In this document: one piece after another, positions 46,031 through 56,597 of the stretch | Layout: every line of letters begins with the position of its first letter | How positions within the stretch are numbered: the stretch's first letter is position 1 | DNA from: Mixophyes australis | Taxonomy: Eukaryota; Chordata; Amphibia; Anura; Limnodynastidae | Direction: 5' to 3' | Length of the DNA stretch: 64,000 nt | Assembly (NCBI GenBank): GCA_036250195.1 | Contig: JAVHZZ010000009.1 | Location: forward strand, 96,581,771-96,645,770 | Position numbers and translations under genes: made by a program | The notes under the pieces: generated by a model | Told to the model about the DNA's origin: nothing | The model's database searches: none | What the model saw: only the letters and a program-made list of their open reading frames with translations

Positions 46031-48439
46031 CTGAAAAGGAAGAAGTTGATATATGCATTGCTATTATAACAGGAAACATCTTTAGAAAAACAATGTACAT
46101 AGTTTACAAATAAAGCTATTTTAGAAGAAACTACGTTATATGGCAATAATCATAAATTAATATGTAAATTGGAAATTTGCAGTAAACAATGATGATAACA
46201 TAGAAAATAAACATCAGAATGACGTTCCAGCATATCAGATATAAGAAACTAGATCATGGTGCTCCATTAAACATTGCTCTGTAGTACTGTAAACTGCCAT
46301 GGAAATTCTTGTGCTACAACATGGAGAATTGGGTATAGGTTTTTTGTATTTAACATACACGCTAAAGCATATTACACACCATCCACCTACCTCCTATCTA
46401 TCTGTGTAATCTATCTGCCATAAACACCTAAACATATAATCCTCTAACTCCCCACCACAATATTATTTCAAAATCATTGTCTATCCAATTTGTGACTTCA
46501 ACAATGTATTGTGCAAAACCTAAAATTCTGACAGACTCTTTGCCAAACATGGACAACAAAACACTGTTGCGTGTTTGTCTTCTGTGATTGGCTGACAGTC
46601 TGGGTACAAAATATCATATACAGATTATCCTGTTGGGCATATGGTTGATTCACATTGAATTAGGAGACTCCTTCCGTAAGAGTGAGTGTAACATACTGTA
46701 CATTAACATACATTCCACCCATTATTGTTCATAATAAAATAGGTGTCCCAGTTATTCTATAATGACACATAATACCCTCTGCATTTTTAGGACAATGGGA
46801 TAATTAATGTCTATAAGAATGTGAGGACAGTTTTAGGAAACTACTCTCTTTATAATCATCTAGAATCCATATACAAACAAAAATTGTTCCATAATTTGTA
46901 TATGCCAAAACAATCCCACAAATACCTTTTTGTCCATAGATGAAGCTAGCAACCAGCTATTTTACCCTCAAGTAAAATTATTCCACTATAGTGCTGAGCA
47001 GTGTTGTCATCTGTCAGGTAATAGCAGCTTTTAATGTAATGTAAAACAATTGAGCTACTTTTTCCCTGTTAATATCAGCCTTTGTGACCATCATAATGGC
47101 TACTGTGAAATATAGGCATGAGATTATTGCATATATTTGTTGAAATGCAAATATAGCAATTTTATAAAATATTACATACCAATACAAATAAATTGCTCAT
47201 TACAGGTCTGCATTAGGAAATATAATGACTGGACAGACGCCTCAAAATATGAGATCTAAGGAAATTTCGAATGAGCAATAAGTTCCCTCAGTTACTTTTG
47301 AGTAATTAGTTCAACCCAAAAACTGTATTCCTAATTTTATTCTGCATCGTATAATGTTTGGCAGTAAATGCTCATGCAGCTAAAGCTCTGAAGCTTTTGT
47401 GTGACGGAAATAGCGTTTCCACTTGAATGTATTTTGTCACTGTTAGAAATACAGATAACTATGAGCACAGTGATTTGGCAAAGTTCATGTTTCGGCCAAT
47501 ATCAGTGTTTTATATCCAGTAAAACAGTTTGTGAATTGGGTCTTGGGATAAACGCTGTAAATGAACCGCAAGAGGTTGAAATGGCATGAAATCAATAACC
47601 ATCTCATTTTCAATTGTAAGCTATTTAAATAGAAGGATTTGAGCAAAAGGTATTAAGGGCTGTATAGGGGAGAGAGGAAAGGGGGAAAGGTAACGGAATA
47701 GAGTGCTGAGGTGTGTTTGGGGGATGTGTGGGTGGAGAAGAGATGTGCTGTGAATAGGTTGTTACAGTAGGTGATGTGCTGGAGTAGTGTTAAAATAGCA
47801 AGATGTGGGGTAGGGAGAATTCCAGTGTGAAGATGGTGGATTTATTAGAAATAGGATGTATTTAGTATAGGATAGGGTGGGAAATAGTTATAAGTAGGTG
47901 AGAGTTACAGAGACAGTATTTGGATATGTAGTTATTTGGGTTAAGTGAGGGGTGTTGCAGTAATGATAAAGAGTAAATCAATGGAAGAATGTATCAGTGA
48001 AACAGTACATGTAGCATGCCTCTTGTTTGATTGAGAGGTATGCTCTTGTATCAGTAGCTGCTGGGGAGTGCTGGCACTATACTGACATTTGGAGGTTCTT
48101 GGGGTATCTTTTGGTGTTTGTGAATAAGCATCAGAATGTTCAAATGCAAAAATAGTATTGTGGGGTTTTGGATCCTCGAGTCTCTACATGCTGTTTGCAT
48201 AGACACGTCTGGTACAAGTCCATTTATACAGTTTATGCTATTTGGTTTTTTTTCATTCGATTTTATTAAAGAGATAATGCACTAGATTTTGTCCATCACT
48301 GTCTTTATAGGTCCTGCTGGTTTGGAGATGTTGCCATTACATGAAAACCTTCCCAATTAAATGGAAACTTTGAAGTCTTGAAACATTCTGGACTCTTGTA
48401 AGCATATACCCTGGTGGGTTGAAGTGTTGAAAGTCACAG
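46031..48439. other. Intergenic
   Basis: No gene or bounded repeat is recognised. 47640-47960 is purine-rich on the + strand (GGGAGAGAGGAAAGGGGGAAA). Confidence 0.4.
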
Positions 48440-49330
48440 GTGAAGTTTTAAATTATCATTATTCTTTTAAGGTGAAAAGGACCAGATCCACATAGATTTG
48501 AACCTTTCATCCCTGATTGATATCTATCTACTACACTATGCATCGATATATGTATTGTGAGCCTGTTTTTTAGATGAGGTAATGTGAACCACTCCTCAGA
48601 ATAGACAAATTGTCCTTTGTGCCAACATCTTGCAATAGAGAAGGCCATTTATTTCTCTGTGTCATTAAGTGATGTATTACTGGGAACCTACCTCAAACCT
48701 ATAAACCCTATAACAGTCTCTTTCTTTAAATTCCAACCATTATAGCCACGTGTCATTGAAATCTGAGGAGTCTTCGTTCACACAAGTAGTTATATCATCC
48801 ATGGTATAGTTGTCGATTCGTACATACCAGTCTTTTAGAAATGGGGGCAGAGGTTTTTCAGCGATCCCAGATCACAGCATTTCTGGTTTTGCTAAAATGT
48901 CTCAAAAGGGACTTCTTGTATTTAGTGATGGGTATTTTGTACAAATTTATAAGCCAAAAACCCTGTTCAGCTGGAACCTCACAATTCAAATAATGTTTGT
49001 AATTCTGGACAACTCCTTCCAGAAGAACTTTTTTTTGAGCACTCCCACAAAATATGTATATAACTCCCTAATGCACCACCAACATTCACCAGAGGTCCCG
49101 GAGTACATTTTATTTAGTAAGCTTGGGTGTCTGTACCAGCGTGCTGTATACATGTATTGGATCTCTACCACTGAAGCACTTATTAAACATGTGTGTGTAG
49201 TTTAGAAGTCTTTCCTCCATTTCCCTTTGCAAATTTCTCTATTCAAGCCCCATGTCCTTATAAAGAGCGGTAGTAAGCGACATGAGTTTTCTACAATTAG
49301 TATAAAAATGAGGATATTGTGCGGGTAGGA
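48440..49330 (-). pseudogene. Decayed L1 ORF2 C-terminal remnant
   Basis: The minus-strand frame 49171-48986 reads IQYMYTARWYRHPSLLNKMY, then GTSGECWWC and FWKELSRI. This is the L1 ORF2 C-terminal Cys/His region, with the second cysteine partner degraded. The frame 48648-48448 gives IARCWHKGQFVYSEEWF, like the distal helix region. Multiple stops separate the pieces. It is the third antisense L1 3' remnant in the window. Confidence 0.7.
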
Positions 49331-49505
49331 GCATACAGATTATTTTACATGTCTTGTGGCTTAGGCAAGAGGAAGCTTAAAAACCATATACACAGCGCTG
49401 GAGAGTTAATCAGAGTGGTAGACGTTGGTTTGACACAATTGCCAAATAACCAGATCGATAGCCATATGGCATATTCCAGTCACATGATCTATGCCGGCTC
49501 ATCAT

Positions 49506-49513
49506 CTAATTAC
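49506..49513. repeat. hAT target-site duplication, left
   Basis: CTAATTAC, repeated exactly at 52023-52030. Confidence 0.9.
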
Positions 49514-49889
49514 TAAGGGTGTGCACCGGGCACTTTTAGTGTTTTGGGTTTTGGGTTCTGATTAGCTCGAGGTTTTGGGTTCTGATTTGTTTTGCCAAAA
49601 CACCTGACGAAAGGTTTTGGTTCTGATTTAGGGTTTTGGGTTCTGATTTATTTTTAAAAAAGCATAAAAAGTGCTAAAATCTATTTTTTTGTTTGTTTTT
49701 CACTCCTACGCTATTATTAACCTCAATAACATTTAATAACAATCATTTCCACTAATTTCCAGTCTATTCTGAACACCTCATACCTCACAATAATGTTTTT
49801 AGTCCAAAACGTTGCACCGAGGTAGCTTTCTGGACTGCATAGTGGAGTGGGCCCGGTACCCAATTTGGTACCGTGGCCACAATACCTCC

Positions 49890-50075
49890 TACAACCATGG
49901 TACAGACCATTCATCATTGAGATCCCATCAAGTATGTTAAAGACAGACAGGGTCGAAGTGTTATTTGTTGACTTTGGAAACAAAAAAACTGTCCCTGTTG
50001 CAAATCTTCGTGCAATGAAGAGTGACTTTTTCATTTAAAGGCTCAAGCTTTCAAGTGTGGTGTTTATAAGTTATA
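49890..50075 (+). pseudogene. Captured Tudor-domain fragment inside the hAT
   Basis: The plus strand reads PWYRPFIIEI, a short linker, then RVEVLFVDFGNKKTVPVANL and RAMKSDFF, the core of a Tudor domain (W-Y-R and V-x-F-V-D-F-G-N). The frame stops at 50036-50038. After a one-base shift near 50031 the sequence continues HLKAQAFKCGVYK, matching the segment that follows the core in extended Tudor domains (L-x-x-Q-A-F/I-x-C). So at least 55 residues of a genuine Tudor repeat are present with one frameshift. Tudor repeats of TDRD/RNF17-type proteins bind dimethylarginine on PIWI proteins in germ-cell granules. The fragment is antisense to the transposase ORF and has no start of its own. The exact host gene cannot be named. 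Confidence 0.7.
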
Positions 50076-50118
50076 TTTTACTTTTGGTTTAATTTGTTTA
50101 ATTTGTTTTAATTTTGTT

Positions 50119-50979
50119 TTACTTGGTGCTCAAGGCAAATGACTGTTGGACGGTCAATTGTTTGGTGAAAGAATTAGCGGTCTTACAACTTCCCCTCTGG
50201 GAAGATGACCGACTACCAGCAGCAACAGCAGCAGTGGCAGTAGTAGGCGTACCGCTGCAGGATTCCTCAGATGAATCCCGTATTGAAGAGGAATCAGTCT
50301 GGCTGGTGACATGGCCTGCAGGACTAAATCTGATGGAGATCGTGGAGGAAGTTGACGAGGAGGGTGTTGGTGGTGTGTATCCAACAGGACCAAGGGATTT
50401 AGGTGTCCCTGGACTGATGACGATCCTAGCCCCAGTTCCTGAACTAACCACTGAACTATGAAGGTTATTTAGGTGACGTATAAGGGAGGATGTCCCTAGG
50501 TGGCCAAGATCCTTACCCCTGCTTATTTGAGCTTTACATAAGCTACATATGGCCAGACATTTGTTATCTGGATTGGGGTAAAAATAACTCCAGACAGAAG
50601 AGGTGCATTTCTTGGTCTTCTGACCAGGCATGACGATGGGCTTTTTCATCCCATGGACATCCACTTCCTTGCCACTCCGTGTCGTAAAGGGCATATTGGC
50701 AAGTTTAAGTTTCTCCTCAGATGTTTTCAATTTTCTTTTTTTACTAATTGTAGTGAACTTTTGCTTTTTGGATTTTACATGCCCTCTACTAGAAGATTGG
50801 GCATCGGCCTTGGCAGACGACGTTGATGGCATTTCATCGTCTATGTCATGACTAGTGGCAGCAGCTTCAGCATTAGGAGGAAGTGGGTCTTGGTCTTTCC
50901 CTACTTTATCCCCCAAATTTTGGTACTCCATTATATGCAGCACACGTTGTATTACAGTACTATTTTTTAAATACTGCAA
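50119..50979 (-). CDS. hAT transposase N-terminus with BED zinc finger
   Basis: An open frame of 286 codons. Residues 1-110 are acidic/basic and low-complexity, with a KSKKQKFTTISKKRKLK cluster that could be a nuclear signal. A BED-type finger follows: SSVWSYFYPNPDNKCLAICS, then LCKAQISRG and SSLIRHLNNLHSS. It holds the W-x-YF aromatic start, C-x2-C and H-x4-H ligands. BED fingers bind the transposon ends in hAT transposases. The remainder is serine/threonine-rich, ending VQQSFALSTK. The catalytic RNase-H fold and hATC dimerisation region are absent, so this alone is not an active transposase. It may be the first exon of the ancestral gene. The start is the first in-frame codon, and later ones are possible. 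Confidence 0.75.
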   Translation of the reverse strand: MQYLKNSTVIQRVLHIMEYQNLGDKVGKDQDPLPPNAEAAATSHDIDDEMPSTSSAKADAQSSSRGHVKSKKQKFTTISKKRKLKTSEEKLKLANMPFTTRSGKEVDVHGMKKPIVMPGQKTKKCTSSVWSYFYPNPDNKCLAICSLCKAQISRGKDLGHLGTSSLIRHLNNLHSSVVSSGTGARIVISPGTPKSLGPVGYTPPTPSSSTSSTISIRFSPAGHVTSQTDSSSIRDSSEESCSGTPTTATAAVAAGSRSSSQRGSCKTANSFTKQLTVQQSFALSTK

Positions 50980-51059
50980 GAACAGTGAACAATTTTTAAT
51001 AGAGTGCAGTATTAATGTTAATGGACTGCAATAATTTTTTTTAGAATATTTTTTTATAT

Positions 51060-51780
51060 TTTTTTAAAAGGATTTTTGTCGAATTATAATTTTTTTGGAA
51101 GATTTTTTAATACTTTTAAAATAAAGATGCACTTCGCAAAACAAAGCACAGGACAAAAGCACCGCTGGACTCAGCAAGGACAGAGCACTGGACTGATGCA
51201 CCACTGGACTCAGCAAGGACACAGCACTGGACTGATGCACCACTGGATTCAGCAAGGACACAGCACTGGACTGATGCACCACTGGACTCAGCAAGGACTT
51301 TTTTGATTATTTTTTTTTTATTAATTTAAAAGGATTTTTGTAGAATTTTTCTTTTTTTTTCTTTTTATGGAAGAATTTTTAATACTTTTGAAAGAAATAT
51401 GCACTTTGCAGAACAAAGCACAGGACAAAATGCACCGCTGGACTCAGCAAGGACAGAGCACTGGACTGATGCACCACTGGACTCAGCAAGGACAGAGCAC
51501 TGGACTGATGCACCACTGGACTCGGCAAGGACACAGCACTGGACTGATGCACCACTGGATTCAGCAAGGACAGAGCACTGGACTGATGCACCACTGGACT
51601 CAGCAAGGACACAGCACTGGACTGATGCACCACTGGACTCAGCAAGGACAGAGCACTGGACTGATGCACCACTGGACTCAGCAAGGACAGAGCACTGGAC
51701 TGATGCACCACTGGACTCAGCAGGACAGAGCACTGCCAAAAGCACCACTGGACTCAGCAGGACACAGCACAGCACAGCAC
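51060..51780. repeat. 39-bp minisatellite in the hAT leader, duplicated block
   Basis: Units of 39 bp (CTGGACTCAGCAAGGACAGA, then GCACTGGACTGATGCACCA) occur about 3-4 times at 51155-51297 and about 8 times at 51430-51745. Each array is preceded by the same AT-rich segment (AAAAGGATTTTTGT at 51066 and 51328), so a larger block duplicated, offset about 262 bp. Because 39 is divisible by 3, all six frames repeat in register and several stay open. These frames are not genes. Confidence 0.9.
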
Positions 51781-51844
51781 GAGAAATAGCAGGACAGAGG
51801 ACCACCTAACACACCCTCCCTCTTCCCTGATCAATGCCCGAGTG

Positions 51845-51855
51845 AAGATGGCGGC
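51845..51855 (+). promoter_or_regulatory. YY1-type motif near the hAT 5' end
   Basis: AAGATGGCGGC is a perfect YY1 consensus, about 170 bp inside the right terminus. It is where the minus-strand transposase promoter should lie. Role inferred. Confidence 0.45.
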
Positions 51856-52022
51856 GGCAAGCGGGGAATTTAAAGGTTCCGAGTATCGCGAGATCCGACA
51901 GCGGGATTATGACTCAGAGCCTCGTTTTAAGTTTCGGAATTGGCGGGAATACCCGGACAGTGCTCGGATCCGCAATGTTCGGGGGGGCTCGGATTCCAGG
52001 AATCCCAGTGCGCTCATCCTTA

Positions 52023-52030
52023 CTAATTAC
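52023..52030. repeat. hAT target-site duplication, right
   Basis: CTAATTAC, exact match to 49506-49513. Confidence 0.9.
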
Positions 52031-52450
52031 ATGACATGACATTTTATCATTTTAATTACTGGTGTCTATTTTTCTCTTTCTGCATGTCCTTTGAATTTTC
52101 TAGAACTGAACATGCCCAGTTCAGCGGAGAAAAGTAATTTTTCCCTCTGCAACTTTGTCAAACAGATCCACTCAACCCATTAATTTTAGTACAAAAAACT
52201 ACTGTCTGTACTCAGCATACTATAATGACTATTCATATTACCAAACATCTAACATTCTGTTATTACAGGGGAGAGTTTTATAGGTATTTGTTATTGTTAC
52301 TGGGCCATGTGTTATTGTAAGTTTGATGATCCTATACTAGCAATGATAAGGTGTGTTTATACATTATATATAGTCGTCTAAGTAAAAATTAGCAATACAG
52401 TGACTGATATGTAATAAAGAGCAAGAACACTGAAAACCTGAGAAACACAA

Positions 52451-52456
52451 TTTATT
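52451..52456 (-). terminator. hsfy1: HSF-gene poly(A) signal
   Basis: AATAAA on the minus strand, 37 bp past the stop codon, followed by a TTGTGTTTCTC stretch. The 3' UTR is therefore very short. Confidence 0.75.
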
Positions 52457-52492
52457 CATAAAATGTCATATGTTTAACATGATCATTTTAGA

Positions 52493-53155
52493 TCATTTAT
52501 ATAATTCCATATTTTCTTGGTCCATTTCTGGCTCCTTAGTTGGTGTGGCTGATGAAAAGGATGCTGATGCTGCGTTCTCAAAGCACTTGCAGCTTGGGCA
52601 GTCATGGTAGAAAGGACTACGCTGAAGGAAAGATTGGGCCATAGATATGACAGATGCTGCAGCCATCATATTCATTGAAAACCAGGGGTTAGAAACTGAC
52701 AGCAAGTTATCCAAATTGGACTGCAGGTCTCCTAATTCTGGATTCATGTTTGGAAATGCTGATATGGGTGGTATCATATGAGATGGAGAAGCAGAAGAAG
52801 TGGTAGTGGTAAAGTCTAGTCTGTGACTGGTATTATGGCCCATTGCAAAGTATTCTGATGGTGTTGTTGTTACTGATGATGAAGAAGTGCAGCTACCACT
52901 GATGTGTGTTGTTGGATTAAATGGTCGACGTCTTTTTCCCTTTTCAGGAACAGACTTTGGTGCGTTGTCTCCTGAGGTCACAATCTCTTCTCTATTCTCA
53001 ACAGCACACTTTTGTAGATTTGTATCCTGTCCTTTCAAGTCATGTTCTGATGAGGACATAGCTGAACCAGCTTTCTTTATACCCACTCTTCTCTTTATTT
53101 GTCTTAATAATTCAGGATAACCTCTCCGAAAATGTGCGTTTTGGTACAGCTGGAA
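52493..53155 (-). CDS. hsfy1: HSFY/HSFX-family heat shock factor, exon 2
   Basis: The last coding exon has 220 codons plus stop. It follows the acceptor TTGTGTTCCAG, and in phase 0 gives FQLYQNAHFRRGYPELL and RQIKRRVG. This is the wing and final helix of the HSF DNA-binding domain (canonical F-x-H-P-x-F-x-R-G and I-x-R). The rest is serine/threonine-rich with no clear coiled coil, as in HSFY, which lacks the long HR-A/B trimerisation zipper of HSF1/2. A near-terminal SPFYHDCPSCKCFE cysteine cluster is notable. Two AGs nine bases apart are possible acceptors; the upstream one preserves the family alignment. The frame is lesion-free. Confidence 0.9.
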   Translation of the reverse strand, partial: FQLYQNAHFRRGYPELLRQIKRRVGIKKAGSAMSSSEHDLKGQDTNLQKCAVENREEIVTSGDNAPKSVPEKGKRRRPFNPTTHISGSCTSSSSVTTTPSEYFAMGHNTSHRLDFTTTTSSASPSHMIPPISAFPNMNPELGDLQSNLDNLLSVSNPWFSMNMMAAASVISMAQSFLQRSPFYHDCPSCKCFENAASASFSSATPTKEPEMDQENMELYK

Positions 53156-53472
53156 CTGGAACACAAGGACACAATTTTAATATAGATTTTTCAAATATAT
53201 TTCAATCTCATAATAAATGTGAAATCAGAATATAATGGACAATGCCGGTTACTATAACCACTAAATATGGTCTATATTTGCTTTTGGTTATAGGATGGTA
53301 GCAGCATGAATGCACTTGAAGCTTAACAATTTACAGAAATGGGAGTGACCTTACTGTAACCTGCAGAGATCTCTGCAATGTATCTTTTGATATACATGGT
53401 ATTTTGCTTGTAAGTATGGTAACTAACCCATGATCAGAACATGTTAGTAAAATCCACATATAGATAGAATAG

Positions 53473-53646
53473 AGGTTATATTTATTAAGTGGCGGTTCTG
53501 AAAAACCACTGATTCTTAGCAGTTTTCCATTATTCTTTAAAACAGCAATTTTATTAAAGACAAAGCCCATTGGGTTTTGTCTTTACTAAAATTGCCATTT
53601 GAAAAAGATATGGTTTTTCAGAACTGCCGCTTGATAAATATACCCC
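53473..53646. repeat. Palindromic MITE, TAG duplication
   Basis: Arms AGGTTATATTTATTAAG and TTGATAAATATACCCC, with TAG at 53470-53472 and 53647-53649. Same family as 41471-41649. Confidence 0.8.
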
Positions 53647-54316
53647 TAGGTATGTTTATAACTAAAGGGGAATTACCCTGTGATATTTTTTCTCTAGCTG
53701 TCACAGTATTTCAGTTGGGATCTGACTCTACCCTGTGCTGATCTGTCAAGAGTTCCCCAGTGACTACCAGAGACAACTCTGTTCTGATGAGGCATCTATT
53801 TGGGGCTACATTGTCAGCCATTACTCTCCACTAGATACTGTAATGTGGGGATCAATTCACACTTGGGCAGATATATAATTTTTTAATAATGGGCTATATT
53901 ACATCCCATGTCAGTAGACTCCTGCAGTGTTGCCCTGATGCTGCCCTATCACTCTTTCTGTACTGTTGACTTAAGAGCTGTTACACTATCGTGTCATCCC
54001 ACTTTTGTAGAGAAAAACTGGTGCAAAAACCTACAGGCTGGGACTGAAAGTGCCAGTAGCTTCCTGATTGATTGTGCTGCCCTTCTCCATGATGCTAACC
54101 CAATGGGAGCCAGAATCCACAATCATTACTATCCTGAACCCCCTTGTTATTCTCCTCCTGTTCCATGCAGGTGGCCCCTGGGTGTAGGTAGCAGTTACTA
54201 TAGAACCTTTTAGGATATTGGTTCAGGAATACAACATTACACTGTCCATTTTATTAAACAGTAGCCAGTGTTCACCATCACACATTTCTGCTACAGACCA
54301 TATATACAGTATAGAA

Positions 54317-54464
54317 CAGTGATGGCTAACCTGTGACACTCCAGGTGTTGCGAAACTACAAGCCCCAGCATGCTTTGCCAGTAGATAACTAGCCGATAGC
54401 TGGCAGAGCATGCTGGGACTTGTAGTTTCGCAACACCTGGAGTGTCACAGGTTAGCCATCACTG
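54317..54464. repeat. Palindromic hAT MITE carrying ZNF143-type motifs
   Basis: The arms CAGTGATGGCTAACCTGTGA and complement span 148 bp. The flanking 8-mers GTATAGAA and GTGTAGAA agree at 7 of 8. Each arm contains the ZNF143 core in opposite orientation (ACTACAAGCCCCAGCATGC and GCATGCTGGGACTTGTAGT). Confidence 0.88.
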
Positions 54465-54773
54465 GTGTAGAACATGAAAGGAAGCACATTATTATTAGCT
54501 GTAAATATCTCCTGAAAGATAAAGTAGCACTGCTATAAAATAAAACACAATAAATATCCAGCTTTTACATTCAATCAGTAGAATGGCTGGATCTTTCAAA
54601 ATATCTGATGGATAGTTATTATATTCAACTTTTTTTTACGTAGAAAAGTAGGTACAAGTAATGCAAACTTATCCCCTGGCTCTTTTTACTACAGATATAT
54701 CAGATATTCACTATTTTTAATACATAAAATTATTGCAGTAAATTAAATAAATAAGCATTATATAACAGTTTAC

Positions 54774-55343
54774 CTTTTTAAATTCTGCAGCAATTTCCTC
54801 CTCAGCTAGGAATTCTGTGAGTGAGGCGGATCTTTGAAATTCACGTCGAACTTTAATGAATCCATAAATATTCAGTTGCCGTATAAAAATTTTCATACAA
54901 TCGGTTTCGAAAATTTTGAAAGGACCTGTTCTCTCTAGAACTTCAGTTTTAAACAGTTCCTTATTAACCATAATACAGATACCATCGTCATCCCACCGAA
55001 TAGATTTAAAATGATCACTTTCTACAATCTTCCACAGTTTACTAGGAAAGTTAAGGGATGAAAAATCTCCCAGGACTGAGTCCTCATTTAAAAGGAACCG
55101 TGACTTTTTCACAAATGGCTCATCAGCCAGAACTTGTGTTGTCTTCTCTTCCATTTCAGGCTCGATATTTAGGATTTCATCAACTGCCTGATCATCTACT
55201 GGAGATACTGACGGCATTATGGATTGCTGAGAAACCTCTTTTGAGTTTGTCATCATTATTTGATCTCCTACGCATGCTGATTCTTCTGCAGAAGGATCCA
55301 TCTCTAATCTTGAATATGGAGAACCCTGATCATGTGCAGTCAT
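54774..55343 (-). CDS. hsfy1: HSFY/HSFX-family heat shock factor, exon 1 (DNA-binding domain)
   Basis: 190 codons from ATG (55343) to the donor AAG|GTAAAC. Residues 1-95 are acidic and serine-rich. From residue 97 the HSF winged-helix domain reads LNFPSKLWKIVESDHFKSI, WDDDGICIMVNKELF and then the recognition helix IFIRQLNIYGF at about 152-162. FIRQLN-x-YGF is the HSF signature. The sequence then gives EFQRSASLTEFLAEEE, a feature of the HSFY/HSFX branch and not of HSF1-5. Exons 1 and 2 make 410 aa, against 401 aa for human HSFY1. Mammalian HSFY is testis-expressed and nuclear. A heat-inducible role is unproven. This single gene may represent the common ancestor of mammalian HSFX and HSFY. Confidence 0.92.
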
Positions 55344-56597
55344 CAGACATAGCTCTCATACATCTATAGCATTAAGATGCTGGGAGATCAATGAGGAATT
55401 CTAGAGCACCCCAGTAAGTATCACACATACATATTACATCACAAAGGACCTCAGTTGCTAGAAGGTTACTGGCCTTTCAGTTATGTTTTCTTAAAGGCAA
55501 AGACTACTATTATTGCACCTCTCTGTATGCAATAATACACATGCAACATCTATTTCCATGTCATCAACAAAATTTAAAATATGTAGTTATTCACCATCTA
55601 TCTTAACTTAAACCCATCTGCCATTAATGTAAATTGACAAACATAAGTTCTCAAGGCTTCATCCAACCTGAAATTCTACTGTTTTTAAATTGTATTTGAT
55701 CAAAGAGGAATAATATTTTAAACCAGAGTTTTAACCTTCTTGAACTGTGACCCAGGCTCAGTGACAGCCAAATTCCTCTGGGTCCCCTGTGTAAAATAAG
55801 AGCAGCTTTATGTATGTTTAAGTATGTGTACATTTGTAGATACTATTGTTTTGTTGAAATATTTAGAATGTACTATTGTGCACTGTTTTGTATTGAGTAA
55901 GTGTGTGAGGTCACCAGTGTGAGGTCCGACTGGGAACCTGACCCCCTAAAACCTGGCCAGGATCCTACTGGACCACCCGCCTTGGTTTCATCCCATTCAG
56001 TACAGGGGTGTCCGAATGCATAACCGGCAGACAAACAAACAGACCAATGATTTTTATATATAAGATGGTGCATTTTTCTGATACAATTTTACATTATTTG
56101 TCCTTACCAAATTAGCAGCTCTTGTAAGATATTGCATTGGTTGCATGCATGCTAACTATTACTATATCGCTACTAAAAATATATTTTTAAGGTTTATTCA
56201 CCATTTATCTTAACTTAAAACAATCTGCTATTAATGAAAAGTGATAAACATAAGTTCTCATGGGTTCGTCTAAACTGAAATTCTACTATTTTTTAAATTG
56301 TATTTAATCAAAAAGGCATTTTTTTAAACTAGAGTTTTAAGCTTCTTTGACTGATGCCCTGGCTCAATGACATAACCAAATGCCTCTGGGTCCCCAGTGT
56401 AAAATAATAGTAGCTTTAAGTATGTTTAAGTATGTGTATATTTGTAGGTACTATTGTGCACTGCTTTGTGTTGTGGTAAGTGTTTTATTATCAGGACAAC
56501 CTTGAATATATATCTTTAATAATATAATATTTGTTTAGAAAATCTTCCTATACGTTTCAGTAATATTATTAAAAATTTTGGTGGAAAAATCACTATA
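55344..56597. repeat. Direct duplication upstream of the HSF gene
   Basis: 55588-55906 and 56193-56484 are diverged direct copies in the same order. Shared blocks include TTATTCACCAT, ACATAAGTTCTCA, CTGAAATTCTACT, CCTCTGGGTCCCC and TATGTTTAAGTATGTGTA. They start about 605 bp apart. They may be a local tandem duplication or two copies of one repeat. Nothing coding is seen. Confidence 0.75.

Larger units (their letters stand above)
49514..52022 (-). mobile_element. hAT transposon, 2.5 kb, non-autonomous
   Basis: The ends are TAAGGGTGTGCACCGGGCAC and, on the other strand at the right end, TAAGGATGAGCGCACTGGG. They are flanked by the exact 8-bp duplication CTAATTAC, diagnostic of hAT insertion. 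Transcription orientation is minus. From the right end come a YY1-type site, a 39-bp minisatellite leader, a BED-finger ORF (50979-50119), then no catalytic domain. In the place of the catalytic exons is a Tudor-domain fragment on the + strand. The TGTTCAGAATAGACTGGAAA segment on the minus strand near 49770 looks like the 3' part of related hAT elements. It can move only with transposase supplied in trans. Confidence 0.93.
53156..54773 (-). other. hsfy1: Intron of the HSF gene
   Basis: A 1618-bp intron with donor AAG|GTAAAC and acceptor TTGTGTTCCAG|TTC. It splits the DNA-binding domain before the wing, the position used in mammalian HSFY. Two MITEs lie within it. No other gene is seen. Confidence 0.85.

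Noticed and set aside
50114..50461. Plus-strand 115-codon frame as a gene
   Set aside because: It is the antisense shadow of the serine-rich part of the BED-finger ORF.
51064..51809. Multiple open frames of 76-146 codons on both strands
   Set aside because: They arise from the 39-bp minisatellite in the hAT leader. Open in several frames and on both strands, so not coding evidence.
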